Positions 52,562-61,749 of a stretch of DNA of 64,000 bases are shown here, piece after piece. The notes under the pieces are model-generated. The model made no database searches. It worked only from the letters and a program-made list of their open reading frames with translations, and was not told where the DNA came from. The position numbers and the translations under genes are program-made. Each line of letters starts with the position of its first letter. Position 1 is the first letter of the stretch. This stretch comes from JBKBMT01 sp046295655 (GTDB lineage Bacteria; Pseudomonadota; Alphaproteobacteria; Rhodobacterales; Rhodobacteraceae), in NCBI GenBank assembly GCA_046295655.1, contig JBKBMT010000003.1:34580-98579 (forward strand), read 5' to 3'.

Positions 52562-53635
52562 GTGCCACAGGCTCTGGCGCGTATCCCTTCCGGTTCCTTG
52601 ACCGGGGTCAGGCAGCATCTGTCGCCTGAAAGGATTCCTCGGCTCAGCAGCCGGGAAAAGGCGGCGATCATCGTTCGGCTGCTGCTTGCCGAAGGGGCGC
52701 CAGTTCCCATTTCGGCCCTGCCGGAGCACATGCAGGCCGCGCTGACCGAACAGATCGGGTCGATGCGGCTCGTCGATCGGGCAACGCTGGCCGCCGTCGT
52801 CGCGGAATTCCTGGCAGAGCTGGAGTCTGTCGGGCTTTCCTTCCCCGGCGGAATCGACGGTGCCATCGCGATGCTCGATGGACACATAAGCCCTTCGGCC
52901 GCCCAGCGGCTGCGCCGTCTTGCCGGGGCCAGCGGCAAGTCCGACCCGTGGGAACGGATCGTCGCCCTGCCCGCGGACCGGATCCTGCCGGCCCTCGAAC
53001 AGGAATCGGTCGAGGTTGCGGCGGTGATCCTGTCGAAGCTTCCGGTGGCCCGGGCCGCCGAGCTCCTGGGGCTGCTTCCCGGCGAACGCGCGCGTCGGAT
53101 CGCCCATGCCATCTCGCTGACGGCCAATATCGACCCCGAGACGGTTCGCCGGATCGGCGCAGCGATCGTTTCCCAGCTTGATGCCGCGCCGCCGCGTGCC
53201 TTCGACGCCGCTCCGGTGCAGCGGATCGGGGCGATCCTGAACGTTTCGGCATCGGCCACGCGGGAGGCCGTGCTGACCGGGCTGGAACAGGAGGATGCCG
53301 GTTTCGCCGCCGAGGTGCGCAAGGCGATCTTCACCTTCGAACATGTGCCTGCCCGCCTCGCGCCCCGGGACGTGCCCAAGGTGCTGCGCGGGATCGAACA
53401 GCCCGTTCTGGTCACCGCGCTTGCCGGTGCGACCGGCGACCTTGCATCGGTGGCGGACTTCCTGCTGTCCAACATCTCCCAGCGTCTGGCCGAGACGTTA
53501 CGCGAGGAAATGACCGAGCGTGGACGGGTCAGGGAGAAGGAGGCAGAGACAGCCCAGGCTTCGATCGTCGAGGCGATCCGACGCCTCGAGGCAATCGGCG
53601 AGATCGCGCTGATCCGGCCGGACGACGAGGAATAG
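52562..53635 (+). CDS. fliG: FliG-like flagellar motor switch protein, divergent and isolated
   Basis: 357 residues from GTG 52562; AGGAGG lies five bases upstream, better than the GTG at 52547. The three FliG parts are visible: N-terminal LSSREKAAIIVRLLL, middle LEQESVEVAAVILSKLP, and C-terminal FAAEVRKAIFTFEHV...LSNISQRLAETLREEM...RRLEAIGEIAL. Canonical EHPQT in the middle domain has become EQESVEV. The acidic pair of the torque helix (LDDR) has become LAPRD. No other flagellar gene is near. It may belong to a distant flagellar set or to a non-motor paralogue. Confidence 0.82.
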   Translation: MPQALARIPSGSLTGVRQHLSPERIPRLSSREKAAIIVRLLLAEGAPVPISALPEHMQAALTEQIGSMRLVDRATLAAVVAEFLAELESVGLSFPGGIDGAIAMLDGHISPSAAQRLRRLAGASGKSDPWERIVALPADRILPALEQESVEVAAVILSKLPVARAAELLGLLPGERARRIAHAISLTANIDPETVRRIGAAIVSQLDAAPPRAFDAAPVQRIGAILNVSASATREAVLTGLEQEDAGFAAEVRKAIFTFEHVPARLAPRDVPKVLRGIEQPVLVTALAGATGDLASVADFLLSNISQRLAETLREEMTERGRVREKEAETAQASIVEAIRRLEAIGEIALIRPDDEE

Positions 53636-54003
53636 GCGGGCCGCCGCCCGCGCCGACTGCGCGGGCAGGTCGCGACCAAAATGCGACGGGACTGGCGTGG
53701 AAACCGGGCCGGCGAACCGGACCTGCGGGCGAGCGGCGCAGCCGTCGCCCCTGTCCTGCGCTCCCCGACAGCCCAGGCCTCGGCCCGCGCGGGGCCCCCC
53801 GCCACGACGCACCAACCCATTGTGCCTTGGCCCGTCACGCTTGGGGCCGGCCGATGCGGTGAAAACCCCTCGCGGGCTGCGCCGGGCTGGGGGACGCATA
53901 GTCCGCTCTTGGTCGGGCGGGTCAGCGCAGGGACCGGAGGAGTCGCGCCGATGCGGCGTGGTTCCGTTCCCGCGACCGGATGGGTCGAGACCTGCCCGGA
54001 CGG
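53636..54003. other. Gap between convergent fliG and ribD
   Basis: 368 bp. A hairpin with 8-bp stem (53646-53653 with 53659-53666) lies just after fliG and may terminate it. The remainder is high-GC with no believable gene. A vague resemblance to riboswitch pieces was examined and rejected. Confidence 0.5.
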
Positions 54004-55107
54004 TCAGGCCCTCCCGCGCCGGACCCATCGGTGCAGAAGATCGTCCCCGACCTGGACCGCGTCCCGAAGCTCGAACCGCACCGCCGCATCGAGCGATCCG
54101 AGCCCCAGCGCCCCGATCGCGCGCCTGCCATCGGCACCCAGCGCCATGCCCGCGGAATAGATCTCGACACGGTCAACCAGATCGGCGCGAAGCAGCGCCG
54201 CGGCCACCGCACCGCCGCCTTCGCAGAACACACGGGTCAGACCGGCAGCGCCGAGCCTGTGCAGTGCTTCGGCCGGGTCGAGGCCTCCGTCCGGCATGGA
54301 ACCGATCCGGATCAGCCGCGCACCGACCCCCTGCCAGAACGCCACGTGGTCTTGCGGCGCCTCGGCGCCATGCAGCAGCCACAACCCAGCCGCCCGCGCC
54401 GCCAGCCGGCCGGTGCGCGGCAGGTCGAGCCGCTGGGACAGCACGATCGCCACCGGCCGGCGGTCGATCCCGAGCCCGCGCACAGTCAGTTCGGGGTCGT
54501 CGCTGCGGGCCGTCCCGGCACCGACCAGAACCGCATCGTGGCAGGCGCGGGACAGGTGGACACAGGCACGGGCGGCCGGTCCCGTGATCCACCGGCTTTC
54601 GCCCGCCCCCGTCGCGATGGCGCCGTCGAGCGTCATGGCAAGCTTCAGGGTCAGCATCGGCCGCCCCTGCGCGACCCGCATCAGGAAGCCCGCGTGATCG
54701 TGCCGCGCCTCGGCCGCGCGAACGCCGGTGGTCACGGCGATGCCGGCAGCCCGGAGCCGCGCATGCCCGCCGCCGGCGACCCGGGGGTCGGGATCCTCGA
54801 TCGACGTCACGACCCGGGCGATACCGGCTGCGATCAGCGCATCCGTGCAGGGCGGCGTCCGGCCGTGATGGGCACAAGGTTCCAGGCTGACATAGGCCGT
54901 GCCGCCGCGCGCCGCTGCACCGGCCTGGTCCAGCGCCACAGTCTCGGCATGGGGCCGCCCGCCCGGGGCGGTCGATCCGCGCCCGACGATGCGTCCGTCG
55001 CGCACGATCACGCAGCCCACCGCAGGGTTCGGCCAGACCGCACCCAGCCCGCGTCGCCCGAGCGCCAGCGCCAGCGCCATGAAGCGGTCGTCGCCGGCCG
55101 CGGTCAC
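54004..55107 (-). CDS. ribD: Bifunctional riboflavin biosynthesis deaminase/reductase
   Basis: 367 residues carrying two steps of riboflavin synthesis. The N-terminal deaminase (residues 1-140) has the zinc motifs PHAETVAL and EPCAHHGRTPPC. The C-terminal reductase has KLAMTLDGAIATGAGESRWITG and VFCEGGGAVAAALL, which bind NADPH and substrate. It begins with GTG overlapping the nrdR stop (GTGA), so the pair is an operon. ribE/ribBA/ribH do not follow as they do in many relatives. Confidence 0.95.
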   Translation of the reverse strand: MTAAGDDRFMALALALGRRGLGAVWPNPAVGCVIVRDGRIVGRGSTAPGGRPHAETVALDQAGAAARGGTAYVSLEPCAHHGRTPPCTDALIAAGIARVVTSIEDPDPRVAGGGHARLRAAGIAVTTGVRAAEARHDHAGFLMRVAQGRPMLTLKLAMTLDGAIATGAGESRWITGPAARACVHLSRACHDAVLVGAGTARSDDPELTVRGLGIDRRPVAIVLSQRLDLPRTGRLAARAAGLWLLHGAEAPQDHVAFWQGVGARLIRIGSMPDGGLDPAEALHRLGAAGLTRVFCEGGGAVAAALLRADLVDRVEIYSAGMALGADGRRAIGALGLGSLDAAVRFELRDAVQVGDDLLHRWVRRGRA

Positions 55108-55571
55108 TCTTCCTCGCGGTTCTGCGGCCGCAGCTCCGAGACAAACTTGTCGAAATCGTCAGCGGCCTGGAAGTTCTTGTAGACGCTGGCAAAACGGACG
55201 TAGGCGACGGTATCGATCCGCGCCAGCGTCTCCATCACGATCTCGCCGATCACCTTCGACGAGATGTCGGTTTCGCCCAGGCTTTCCAGCCGGCGCACGA
55301 TACCGGAAATCATCTGATCGATCCGCTCGGGTTCGATCGGGCGTTTCTGCATGGCGATGCGGATCGAACGTTCCAGCTTGCCGCGGTCGAAATCCTCGCG
55401 CTTGCCCGAGGACTTGATGACCACCAGATCGCGCAGCTGGACCCGCTCGTAGGTGGTGAAGCGGCCGCCGCAGGCCGGGCAGAAGCGCCGGCGCCGGATC
55501 GCAACGTGGTCCTCCGCCGGCCGGCTGTCCTTCACCTGGGTGTCGATGTTGCCGCAGAACGGACAGCGCAT
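55104..55571 (-). CDS. nrdR: Transcriptional repressor NrdR
   Basis: 155-residue repressor of ribonucleotide reductase genes. ATG 55571 follows GGGGGAGGGATCC; the frame continues upstream without family similarity. The zinc ribbon is MRCPFCG...CPACGGRFTT. The ATP-cone covers residues 45-140 (VVIKSSGKREDFDRGKLERSI, VAYVRFASVYKNF). It binds ATP or dATP to switch its oligomeric state. Order nrdR-ribD is common across bacteria. Confidence 0.96.
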   Translation of the reverse strand: MRCPFCGNIDTQVKDSRPAEDHVAIRRRRFCPACGGRFTTYERVQLRDLVVIKSSGKREDFDRGKLERSIRIAMQKRPIEPERIDQMISGIVRRLESLGETDISSKVIGEIVMETLARIDTVAYVRFASVYKNFQAADDFDKFVSELRPQNREEE

Positions 55572-55766
55572 GGATCCCTCCCCCGCGCGTTTCGGTTGGG
55601 TATCGACCACTCGCTACCACGATGCCTACAGGGCTACCGCAAGCAGGTGCGTCGCGCAATCCCGGCTACCCCCACATCTCGGCGCCGCTGTTGCAGCGCG
55701 GACTCAGGCGGGGTTTGACGCGCCCGCCGCTGTCGCCTACCGCTTTGCGACGGAAGGGAGCGCGCG

Positions 55767-57119
55767 GTGCTGACCTGTTTCAAGGCCTATGACATCCGCG
55801 GCCGGCTGGGCCGCGATCTCGACGCGCAGATCGCGCTGCGGATCGGGCGGGCGTTTGCCCTGGCGCTCGGGGCGCGGCGGGTGGTGCTGGGGCAGGACGT
55901 GCGCGAAAGCTCGCCGATGCTTGCCGATGCGGTCGCCGAGGGGCTGATGCAGGCCGGCGCGACGGTTCTGGACATCGGTCTGTGCGGGACCGAGGAAGTC
56001 TATGACGCCACTGCGTGGTCCGGGGCGTGCGGCGGCATCTGCATCACCGCCTCGCACAATCCGGCTGACTGGAACGGCATGAAGATGGTGCAGCGCGGCG
56101 CGGCCCCGGTCGGAGCCGACAGCGGACTTGACGAGATCCGCCGCCTGGCCGAGGCCGACCGGCCCGCTGACGGGCCGCGCGGCAGCCGCGCGCCGCTGCC
56201 GGGCGCGCGTGCAGCCTATGTGGCGCGGGTGCTGTCCTTCGTCGATCCCTCGGCGCTGCCGCCGCTGTCGGTTCTGGTCAATTCCGGCAACGGGGCGGCG
56301 GGGCCGACCTTCGATGCGATCGCCGCCGCGCTGGAGGCGGCTGGCACGCCCCTGCGCTTCGTCCGGCTGCATCATGCGCCGGATCGGCGCTTTCCGAACG
56401 GCATACCGAACCCGCTGTTGCCGGAAAATCAGCCGGTGACGGGACGCGCGGTCGTCGCGGCCGGGGCCGACCTGGGCGTCGCCTGGGACGGCGACTTCGA
56501 CCGGTGCTTCCTGTTCGACCATCGGGGCCGCTTTGTGCCAGGGGAATATGTGGTGGGGCTGCTGGCCGAGGCGATGCTGGCACGCCATCCGGGTGCGGCT
56601 GTGGTGCACGACCCCCGGGTGGTGTGGGCGACGCGGGCCTCGGTCGCCCGAGCCGGGGGCCGGGCGGTTCAGGGGCGCACCGGGCACAGCCACATGAAGG
56701 CTGCGATGCGCGCCTCAGGTGCGGTCTATGGCGGCGAGATGAGCGCGCATCACTATTTCCGCGACTTCCACGCCTGCGATTCCGGCATGATTCCCTGGCT
56801 TCTGGTGGCGGCGCTGATCGGCCGGACGGGGCGCAGTCTTGCCGATCTTGTCGCGGATGCGCGGGCAGCGTTTCCGTCTTCGGGCGAGATCAACTTTCGC
56901 GTCCCCGATCCCGCCGCGACGATCGCCCGCGTCCGCGCCGCCGTCCCGCAGCCGCTTTCGGTGGACGAGACGGACGGGCTGTCGCAGGAATATCGCGACT
57001 GGCGCTTCAACGTGCGTGCCTCGAACACCGAGCCCCTCCTGCGGCTGAATGTCGAAACCCGCGCCGACCCGGCCTTGCTGGCCGACCGGGTCGCGGTGCT
57101 GTCCGCTCTGATCGGCTGA
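55767..57119 (+). CDS. manB: Phosphomannomutase / phosphoglucomutase
   Basis: 450-residue phosphohexomutase. The start FKAYDIRGR is typical. The phosphoserine loop is TASHNPADWNGMK, the Mg2+ loop DGDFDRC, the sugar loop GEMSAHHYF, and the phosphate loop SNTEPLLRLN. It interconverts mannose (or glucose) 6- and 1-phosphates for GDP-mannose and polysaccharide synthesis. The symbol reflects homology to ManB/CpsG; AlgC-type dual specificity cannot be excluded. The P450 gene starts one base after its stop. Confidence 0.94.
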   Translation: MLTCFKAYDIRGRLGRDLDAQIALRIGRAFALALGARRVVLGQDVRESSPMLADAVAEGLMQAGATVLDIGLCGTEEVYDATAWSGACGGICITASHNPADWNGMKMVQRGAAPVGADSGLDEIRRLAEADRPADGPRGSRAPLPGARAAYVARVLSFVDPSALPPLSVLVNSGNGAAGPTFDAIAAALEAAGTPLRFVRLHHAPDRRFPNGIPNPLLPENQPVTGRAVVAAGADLGVAWDGDFDRCFLFDHRGRFVPGEYVVGLLAEAMLARHPGAAVVHDPRVVWATRASVARAGGRAVQGRTGHSHMKAAMRASGAVYGGEMSAHHYFRDFHACDSGMIPWLLVAALIGRTGRSLADLVADARAAFPSSGEINFRVPDPAATIARVRAAVPQPLSVDETDGLSQEYRDWRFNVRASNTEPLLRLNVETRADPALLADRVAVLSALIG

Positions 57120-57120
57120 G

Positions 57121-58308
57121 ATGGAACGGCTCGCCCAGTCGCCCGTGGAGCGTTCCTTCGTCCAGGATCCCTATCCGTTCTACGAACGCGCACGCGCGCT
57201 CGGTCCGATCTTTTACTGGGAGGACTACGGCGTGCCGGCGGCGGTCAGCCATTCCGCCGTCAATGTGATTCTCCGCGACCGCCGGTTCGGCCGCGAACCG
57301 CCGCCCGGACGCACGCCGCCCGTGCCGGAACATCTGATCCCGTTCCAGGCGATCGAGGACCATTCCATGCTGGAACTCGACCCGCCCCGGCATACCCGGC
57401 TGCGCGGACTGGTGCTGAGGGGCTTCACGGCACGGCGGATCGCCGAACTGGAACCCGGGATCGCGGCGCTTGCGCATCGGCTGATCGACGACTTGCCGCG
57501 GGAGGGTCCGTTCGACCTTCTGCGCGGTTTCGCCGAACCGCTGCCCGCGATCGTGATCGCCCGCCTGATCGGTCTGCCGGACGAGGTTGCGCCGCAGCTG
57601 CTGGCCTGGTCGCATGCGATGGTCGCGATGTATCAGGCCCGGCGTGATCCGGCCGTCGAACGGGCCGCGGGCCGGGCCGCCGCCGAGTTCGCGGAGTTCC
57701 TGCGCGCCGAGATTTCCCGGCGGCGGCGCAGGCCCGGCACCGGCCTGATCGATGCGCTGATCGCCGCGGCAGACGATGATGGCGCGCGGCTCAGCCCGGA
57801 CGAGATGGTCGCCACGCTGATCCTGCTGCTCAACGCGGGGCACGAGGCGACGGTGCACACGCTGGGCAACGGGGTGCACGCCCTGTTGAAGGCAAGAGTG
57901 CCGGCGACCGCCCTGGCGCCGGACCGGATCGAGGCGACGGTCGAGGAGGTGCTGCGCTTCGATCCGCCCCTGCATCTGTTCCTGCGCTGGGTGCGCGAAC
58001 CGGTCGATGTCATGGGCACCCGGTTCGAACCCGGCGACCGGGTCGCCTGTCTGCTGGCGGCCGCGAACCGCGATCCGGGTGTCTGGGACCGGCCGGCGCG
58101 GTTCGATCCGGGCCGGCCGCTCAGGCCGCACAACAGTTTCGGTGCCGGGATCCATTTCTGCCTCGGTGCCCCGCTGGCACGGAGTGAGCTGCGCATCGCC
58201 CTTGCCGTTCTCTTCGCGCACTGTCCCGGCCTGCGTCTCGTCGGCCGGCCCCGCTACGCCGATCTCTACCATTTCCGCGGGCTCGAACGGCTGACCGTCG
58301 CGCGCTGA
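57121..58308 (+). CDS. Cytochrome P450
   Basis: 395-residue soluble bacterial P450. The I helix has LLLNAGHEAT, with the acid/threonine pair replaced by Glu-Ala-Thr. The ExxR motif lies in VEEVLRF. The heme-thiolate loop is FGAGIHFCLGAPLAR with the Cys ligand. LELDPPRHTRLRGLV is another family segment. The substrate is unknown, and no ferredoxin or terpene genes adjoin; the ferredoxin-NADP reductase at 62.9 kb could supply electrons. A hairpin follows its stop (58310-58326). Confidence 0.94.
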   Translation: MERLAQSPVERSFVQDPYPFYERARALGPIFYWEDYGVPAAVSHSAVNVILRDRRFGREPPPGRTPPVPEHLIPFQAIEDHSMLELDPPRHTRLRGLVLRGFTARRIAELEPGIAALAHRLIDDLPREGPFDLLRGFAEPLPAIVIARLIGLPDEVAPQLLAWSHAMVAMYQARRDPAVERAAGRAAAEFAEFLRAEISRRRRRPGTGLIDALIAAADDDGARLSPDEMVATLILLLNAGHEATVHTLGNGVHALLKARVPATALAPDRIEATVEEVLRFDPPLHLFLRWVREPVDVMGTRFEPGDRVACLLAAANRDPGVWDRPARFDPGRPLRPHNSFGAGIHFCLGAPLARSELRIALAVLFAHCPGLRLVGRPRYADLYHFRGLERLTVAR

Positions 58309-58396
58309 ACCGGCGCGCAGCGCCGGCCGGACCCAAGCCGGGCAAGGCCCGCAAGGGCCGCGGCCGGTGCGGGAGCCCCCCCGACCGGTCCGGGCC

Positions 58397-58876
58397 TCAG
58401 CCCCCGGGTGCTGCGGCGACCGGCAGCGCGGTGGTGGACTTGATCTCCTCCATGCTCAGAAGCGCCGTGACGTTGTAGATCTTCACCTCGGAGATCAGCG
58501 CCTGGTAGAAGGTATCGTAGGCCCGCGCGTTCCGGACCCGCACCTTCAGGATATAGTCGATGTCGCCGGCCAGACGGTGCGCCTCGAGCACCTCGGGCCG
58601 GGCGCGCACCGCGGCCAGAAAGCGCCGCTGCCAGTCCGCCTCGTGTTCCGAGGTCCGCACGAGGACGAAGAAGCAGGCGTCGAAGCCCAGCGCCTCGGGG
58701 TCCAGCAGCGCCGTGGTGCGGGTGATGATCCCGGATTCGCGCATCCGCCTGATCCGGTTCCAGACCGGGGTCTTGGACGAGCCGACCTTCCGCGCGATCT
58801 CGTCGAGCGACTGGCTTGCGTCCTCCTGAAGTGCGGCGAGAATCTTCCTGTCGATCTGATCCAGCCGGACCGCCAT
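58397..58876 (-). CDS. Lrp/AsnC family regulator, divergent from the sulfate assimilation operon
   Basis: 159 residues from ATG 58876 (GGAGG nine bases upstream). HTH: LDQIDRKILAALQEDASQSLDEIARKVGSSKTPVWNRIRRM. The RAM domain follows with AGDIDYILKVRVRNARAYDTFYQ. It faces cobA with 134 bp between starts and therefore probably senses a sulfur amino acid and controls the operon. The same pairing of an Lrp regulator with siroheme/sulfite-reductase genes is seen in related genomes, from memory. Confidence 0.9.
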   Translation of the reverse strand: MAVRLDQIDRKILAALQEDASQSLDEIARKVGSSKTPVWNRIRRMRESGIITRTTALLDPEALGFDACFFVLVRTSEHEADWQRRFLAAVRARPEVLEAHRLAGDIDYILKVRVRNARAYDTFYQALISEVKIYNVTALLSMEEIKSTTALPVAAAPGG

Positions 58877-59010
58877 TCGCCAACCTCCATCCTGACGGAA
58901 CATAAGTTCCATAATGGCGATCTATCTGGCACTTCTTCCTTATTGGCAATGCCGTATGGCGAATGGAAGGGAATTTTTTCTATACTCCGCCCACAAGCCC
59001 GGAGCATCCC
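58877..59010. promoter_or_regulatory. AT-rich divergent promoter of lrp and the cys operon
   Basis: 134 bp, AT-richer than its surroundings. TATACT at 58981-58986 could be the -10 box for cobA. ATGGCGA occurs twice (58914 and 58956), and TTCCAT...ATGGAA form an inverted pair. These are candidate regulator sites only. Confidence 0.4.
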
Positions 59011-59778
59011 ATGTCCGTCGACCGCACGCACCCTGTCCTTCTCGCCGGCGCCGGTCCGGGCGATCCCGAGCTTCTGACGGTTGCGGTGCACCGTGCCCTG
59101 ACCGCGGCCGAGGTGGTCATCCACGACGGTCTGGTGCCGCAGGCGATCCTCGATCTGATCCCGCCCGGCACGCGGCGGATCGCCGTCGGCAAGCAGGGCT
59201 TCGGCGCCTCTGTGCCGCAGGCCGAGATCGACGCGCTGCTGGTCGCCGAGGCGCGCGCCGGGCATCGCGTGGTCCGGCTCAAGTCCGGCGACCCGGGCGT
59301 GTTCGGCCGACTGGACGAGGAAATCTCCGCCCTCGACGCCGCCGGTGTGCCCTGGCGCATCCTGCCCGGTCTCACCTCGGCCTCCGCTGCCGCCGCGGCG
59401 ATCGGGCAGAGCCTGACCTGCCGGGGCCGCAACGGCGCACTGATGCTGATGACCGGCCATGACGCGTCGGGTTTTGCCGAACAGGACTGGCGCGCCCTTG
59501 CGCGGCCCGGCGCCGTGGCGGCGATCTACATGGGCAAGCGTGCCGCCCGCTTCATCCAGGGCCGGCTGATGATGCACGGCGCCGATCCCGCGAGCCCCGT
59601 GACCGTGGTCGCCAATGCCTCGCGCCCCGATCAACGCATCCTTGCCGCGACGCTGGCCGGACTGCCCGAGGCGGTCGCGGCGCTGGAGGGCCCGGCAATC
59701 ATCCTCTGGGGCCTCGCGCCGCGCGACGCCGCGCACCTGACCCTGACCGAACCCCATCCGCTGGAGGCTGCGCTGTGA
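59011..59778 (+). CDS. cobA: Uroporphyrinogen-III C-methyltransferase
   Basis: 255-residue SAM-dependent enzyme making precorrin-2 for siroheme. Start ATG 59011 with CCCGGAGC upstream. Markers: LAGAGPGDPELLT, VVRLKSGDPGVFGRLDEE, and PGLTSASAAAA, all standard for CobA/CysG. Siroheme is the cofactor of the sulfite reductase encoded two genes later, which explains the linkage. The oxidase/chelatase part of CysG is absent and must be elsewhere. Confidence 0.95.
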   Translation: MSVDRTHPVLLAGAGPGDPELLTVAVHRALTAAEVVIHDGLVPQAILDLIPPGTRRIAVGKQGFGASVPQAEIDALLVAEARAGHRVVRLKSGDPGVFGRLDEEISALDAAGVPWRILPGLTSASAAAAAIGQSLTCRGRNGALMLMTGHDASGFAEQDWRALARPGAVAAIYMGKRAARFIQGRLMMHGADPASPVTVVANASRPDQRILAATLAGLPEAVAALEGPAIILWGLAPRDAAHLTLTEPHPLEAAL

Positions 59779-60074
59779 ACCGCTTCACCCCCAAGGTCGT
59801 CACCGCCAACGACCTGCGGCTGGGCGATGTCGTCTGGCTGACCGAGGACAACCGCTGGACCCGCGACCTTGCCGAGGCCGAACTGATCGAGGACGAGGCG
59901 CATGCGCAGTTGCGCCTGCTCCATGCCCAGCGCCGCGCGCTCGAGGTGGTCGGCGCCTATCTGGCCGATGCCCGTCTCGGCCGCGATGGCCCCGAGCCGG
60001 TGCATTTCCGCGAGGCGTTCCGGACCCGGGGACCGTCCAACTATCCGCACGGCAAGCAGGCGGAACGGCGCTGA
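59775..60074 (+). CDS. DUF2849 domain-containing protein
   Basis: 99 residues from GTG 59775, overlapping the cobA stop by four bases. FTPKVVTANDLRLGDVVWLT and WTRDLAEAELIEDEAHAQ mark DUF2849. In alphaproteobacteria this family lies between siroheme synthase and cysI genes, as here. A role in sulfite reductase maturation or regulation is inferred from that synteny only. Confidence 0.92.
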   Translation: MNRFTPKVVTANDLRLGDVVWLTEDNRWTRDLAEAELIEDEAHAQLRLLHAQRRALEVVGAYLADARLGRDGPEPVHFREAFRTRGPSNYPHGKQAERR

Positions 60075-60084
60075 GGTCCGGCCC

Positions 60085-61749
60085 ATGTATTCCTATTCCG
60101 ACTTCGACGAAGCCTTCGTGCGCGCCCGCGTCGCGCAGTTCTCGCAGCAGGTCTTGCGCCGGCTGGACGGCAGCCTGACCGAGGACGAGTTCCGTCCGCT
60201 CCGGCTCATGAACGGGCTCTACCTGCAACTGCATGCCTACATGCTCCGGGTGGCCATTCCCTACGGCACGCTCAATTCCCGGCAGATGCGCCAGCTTGCG
60301 ATGATTGCCGACCGCTGGGACAAGGGTTATGGCCATTTCACCACGCGGCAGAACATCCAGTTCAACTGGCCGAGGCTGGGGGATGTACCCGAGATCCTGT
60401 CGGCGCTGGCCGATGTCGGCATGCACGCGATCCAGACCTCGGGCAACTGCGTGCGCAACGTCACTGCCGACCATTTCGCGGGCGCCGCCGCCGACGAGAT
60501 TGCCGACCCCCGTCCCTACGCCGAGCTTCTGCGCCAGTGGTCCACCGACCATCCCGAATTCCAGTTCCTGCCGCGCAAGTTCAAGATCGCGATCACCGGA
60601 TCACCTCACGACCGGGCGGTGACTCGGGCGCACGACATCGGGCTTCGGATGATGCGCGACGATGCGGGGAATCCGGGATTCGAGGTGCTGGTCGGCGGCG
60701 GCCTTGGCCGGACGCCGATGATCGGCCAGGTCATTCGCCCCTTCCTGCCCGAGGATCAGCTGCTGCCCTATGTCGAGGCAATCCTGTCGGCCTACAATTC
60801 CGCCGGCAGGCGCGACAACAAGTACAAGGCACGGATCAAGATCACCGTGTTCGAGGCCGGTCTCGATGCCTTCCGGGACGAGGTCGAGGCGCGCTTTGCG
60901 GAGATCCTGCCGGCCTTCGGCGCCGTGGATCCCGCGCTCTGGGCCGACATCCGGGCCGCTTTCGCGCCACCGCCCCTGCGGACCGCGCCGATCGACGCCC
61001 ATCTGCTGGCGCTGGGCCGCCCTGCCTATGCCGAATGGGTCCGGCGCAACATCTCGCCGCACCGCGACCCGGACCACGCCATCGTCACCGTGAGCCTCAA
61101 GGCCCATGGCGCGACCCCGGGCGATGCGACATCGGATCAGATGCGCCTGCTGGCCGACCTGGCCGAACGCTTCGGGCATGACGAGCTGCGCATCAGCCAC
61201 GCGCAGAACGTGATCCTGCCCCATGTCCACAAGGCCGACCTGCCGGCGGTTCACGCCGCATTGGCGAGTGCGGGGCTGGCCACGCCGAATGCGGGCTTGC
61301 TGTCGGACATCATCGCCTGCCCCGGCATGGACTATTGCGCGCTGGCCACGGCCCGGTCGATCCCGGTCGCGCAGCGGCTTGCCACACATTTCCGCGACCT
61401 CGGCCTCGAACGGGAAATCGGTGCGCTCCAGATCAAGATCTCGGGTTGCATCAATGCCTGCGGGCACCACCATGTCGGACACATCGGCATTCTCGGTCTC
61501 GACCGGGCCGGAGTGGAAACCTATCAGATTACCCTCGGCGGCGATGCGACCGAGACGGCGGCACTGGGCGAACGGGCCGGGCCGGGGTTTTCCTATGACG
61601 AGATCGTGCCGGCCATCGAGCGGCTGCTGCGCGCCTATCTGGCGTTGCGGACCGATGCGGAAGAAACCTTCCTCGCCGCCTATCGTCGCCTTGGCGCCGC
61701 ACCGTTCAAGGCCGCGCTCTACGGCGAGGAGGCGCGCGATGCGGCCTGA
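60085..61749 (+). CDS. cysI: Nitrite/sulfite reductase (siroheme hemoprotein)
   Basis: 554-residue assimilatory reductase that makes sulfide. Two ferredoxin-like halves precede two siroheme/4Fe-4S halves. TTRQNIQFNW is in the first, and the cluster Cys are in CPGMDYCALA and GCINACGHHHVGHIG. The arrangement is that of CysI-like reductases; the electron donor may be the Fpr protein encoded downstream. ATG 60085 is used; the frame extends upstream through the DUF2849 gene. Confidence 0.94.
   Translation: MYSYSDFDEAFVRARVAQFSQQVLRRLDGSLTEDEFRPLRLMNGLYLQLHAYMLRVAIPYGTLNSRQMRQLAMIADRWDKGYGHFTTRQNIQFNWPRLGDVPEILSALADVGMHAIQTSGNCVRNVTADHFAGAAADEIADPRPYAELLRQWSTDHPEFQFLPRKFKIAITGSPHDRAVTRAHDIGLRMMRDDAGNPGFEVLVGGGLGRTPMIGQVIRPFLPEDQLLPYVEAILSAYNSAGRRDNKYKARIKITVFEAGLDAFRDEVEARFAEILPAFGAVDPALWADIRAAFAPPPLRTAPIDAHLLALGRPAYAEWVRRNISPHRDPDHAIVTVSLKAHGATPGDATSDQMRLLADLAERFGHDELRISHAQNVILPHVHKADLPAVHAALASAGLATPNAGLLSDIIACPGMDYCALATARSIPVAQRLATHFRDLGLEREIGALQIKISGCINACGHHHVGHIGILGLDRAGVETYQITLGGDATETAALGERAGPGFSYDEIVPAIERLLRAYLALRTDAEETFLAAYRRLGAAPFKAALYGEEARDAA

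Noticed and set aside
53820..53990. Possible FMN or cobalamin riboswitch downstream of ribD (AGCCCGCGAG on the minus strand)
   Set aside because: Only one short conserved element fits. The paired GGCGGT and GTCCGGATG elements of the FMN motif are missing or out of order, and no riboflavin gene follows on that strand.
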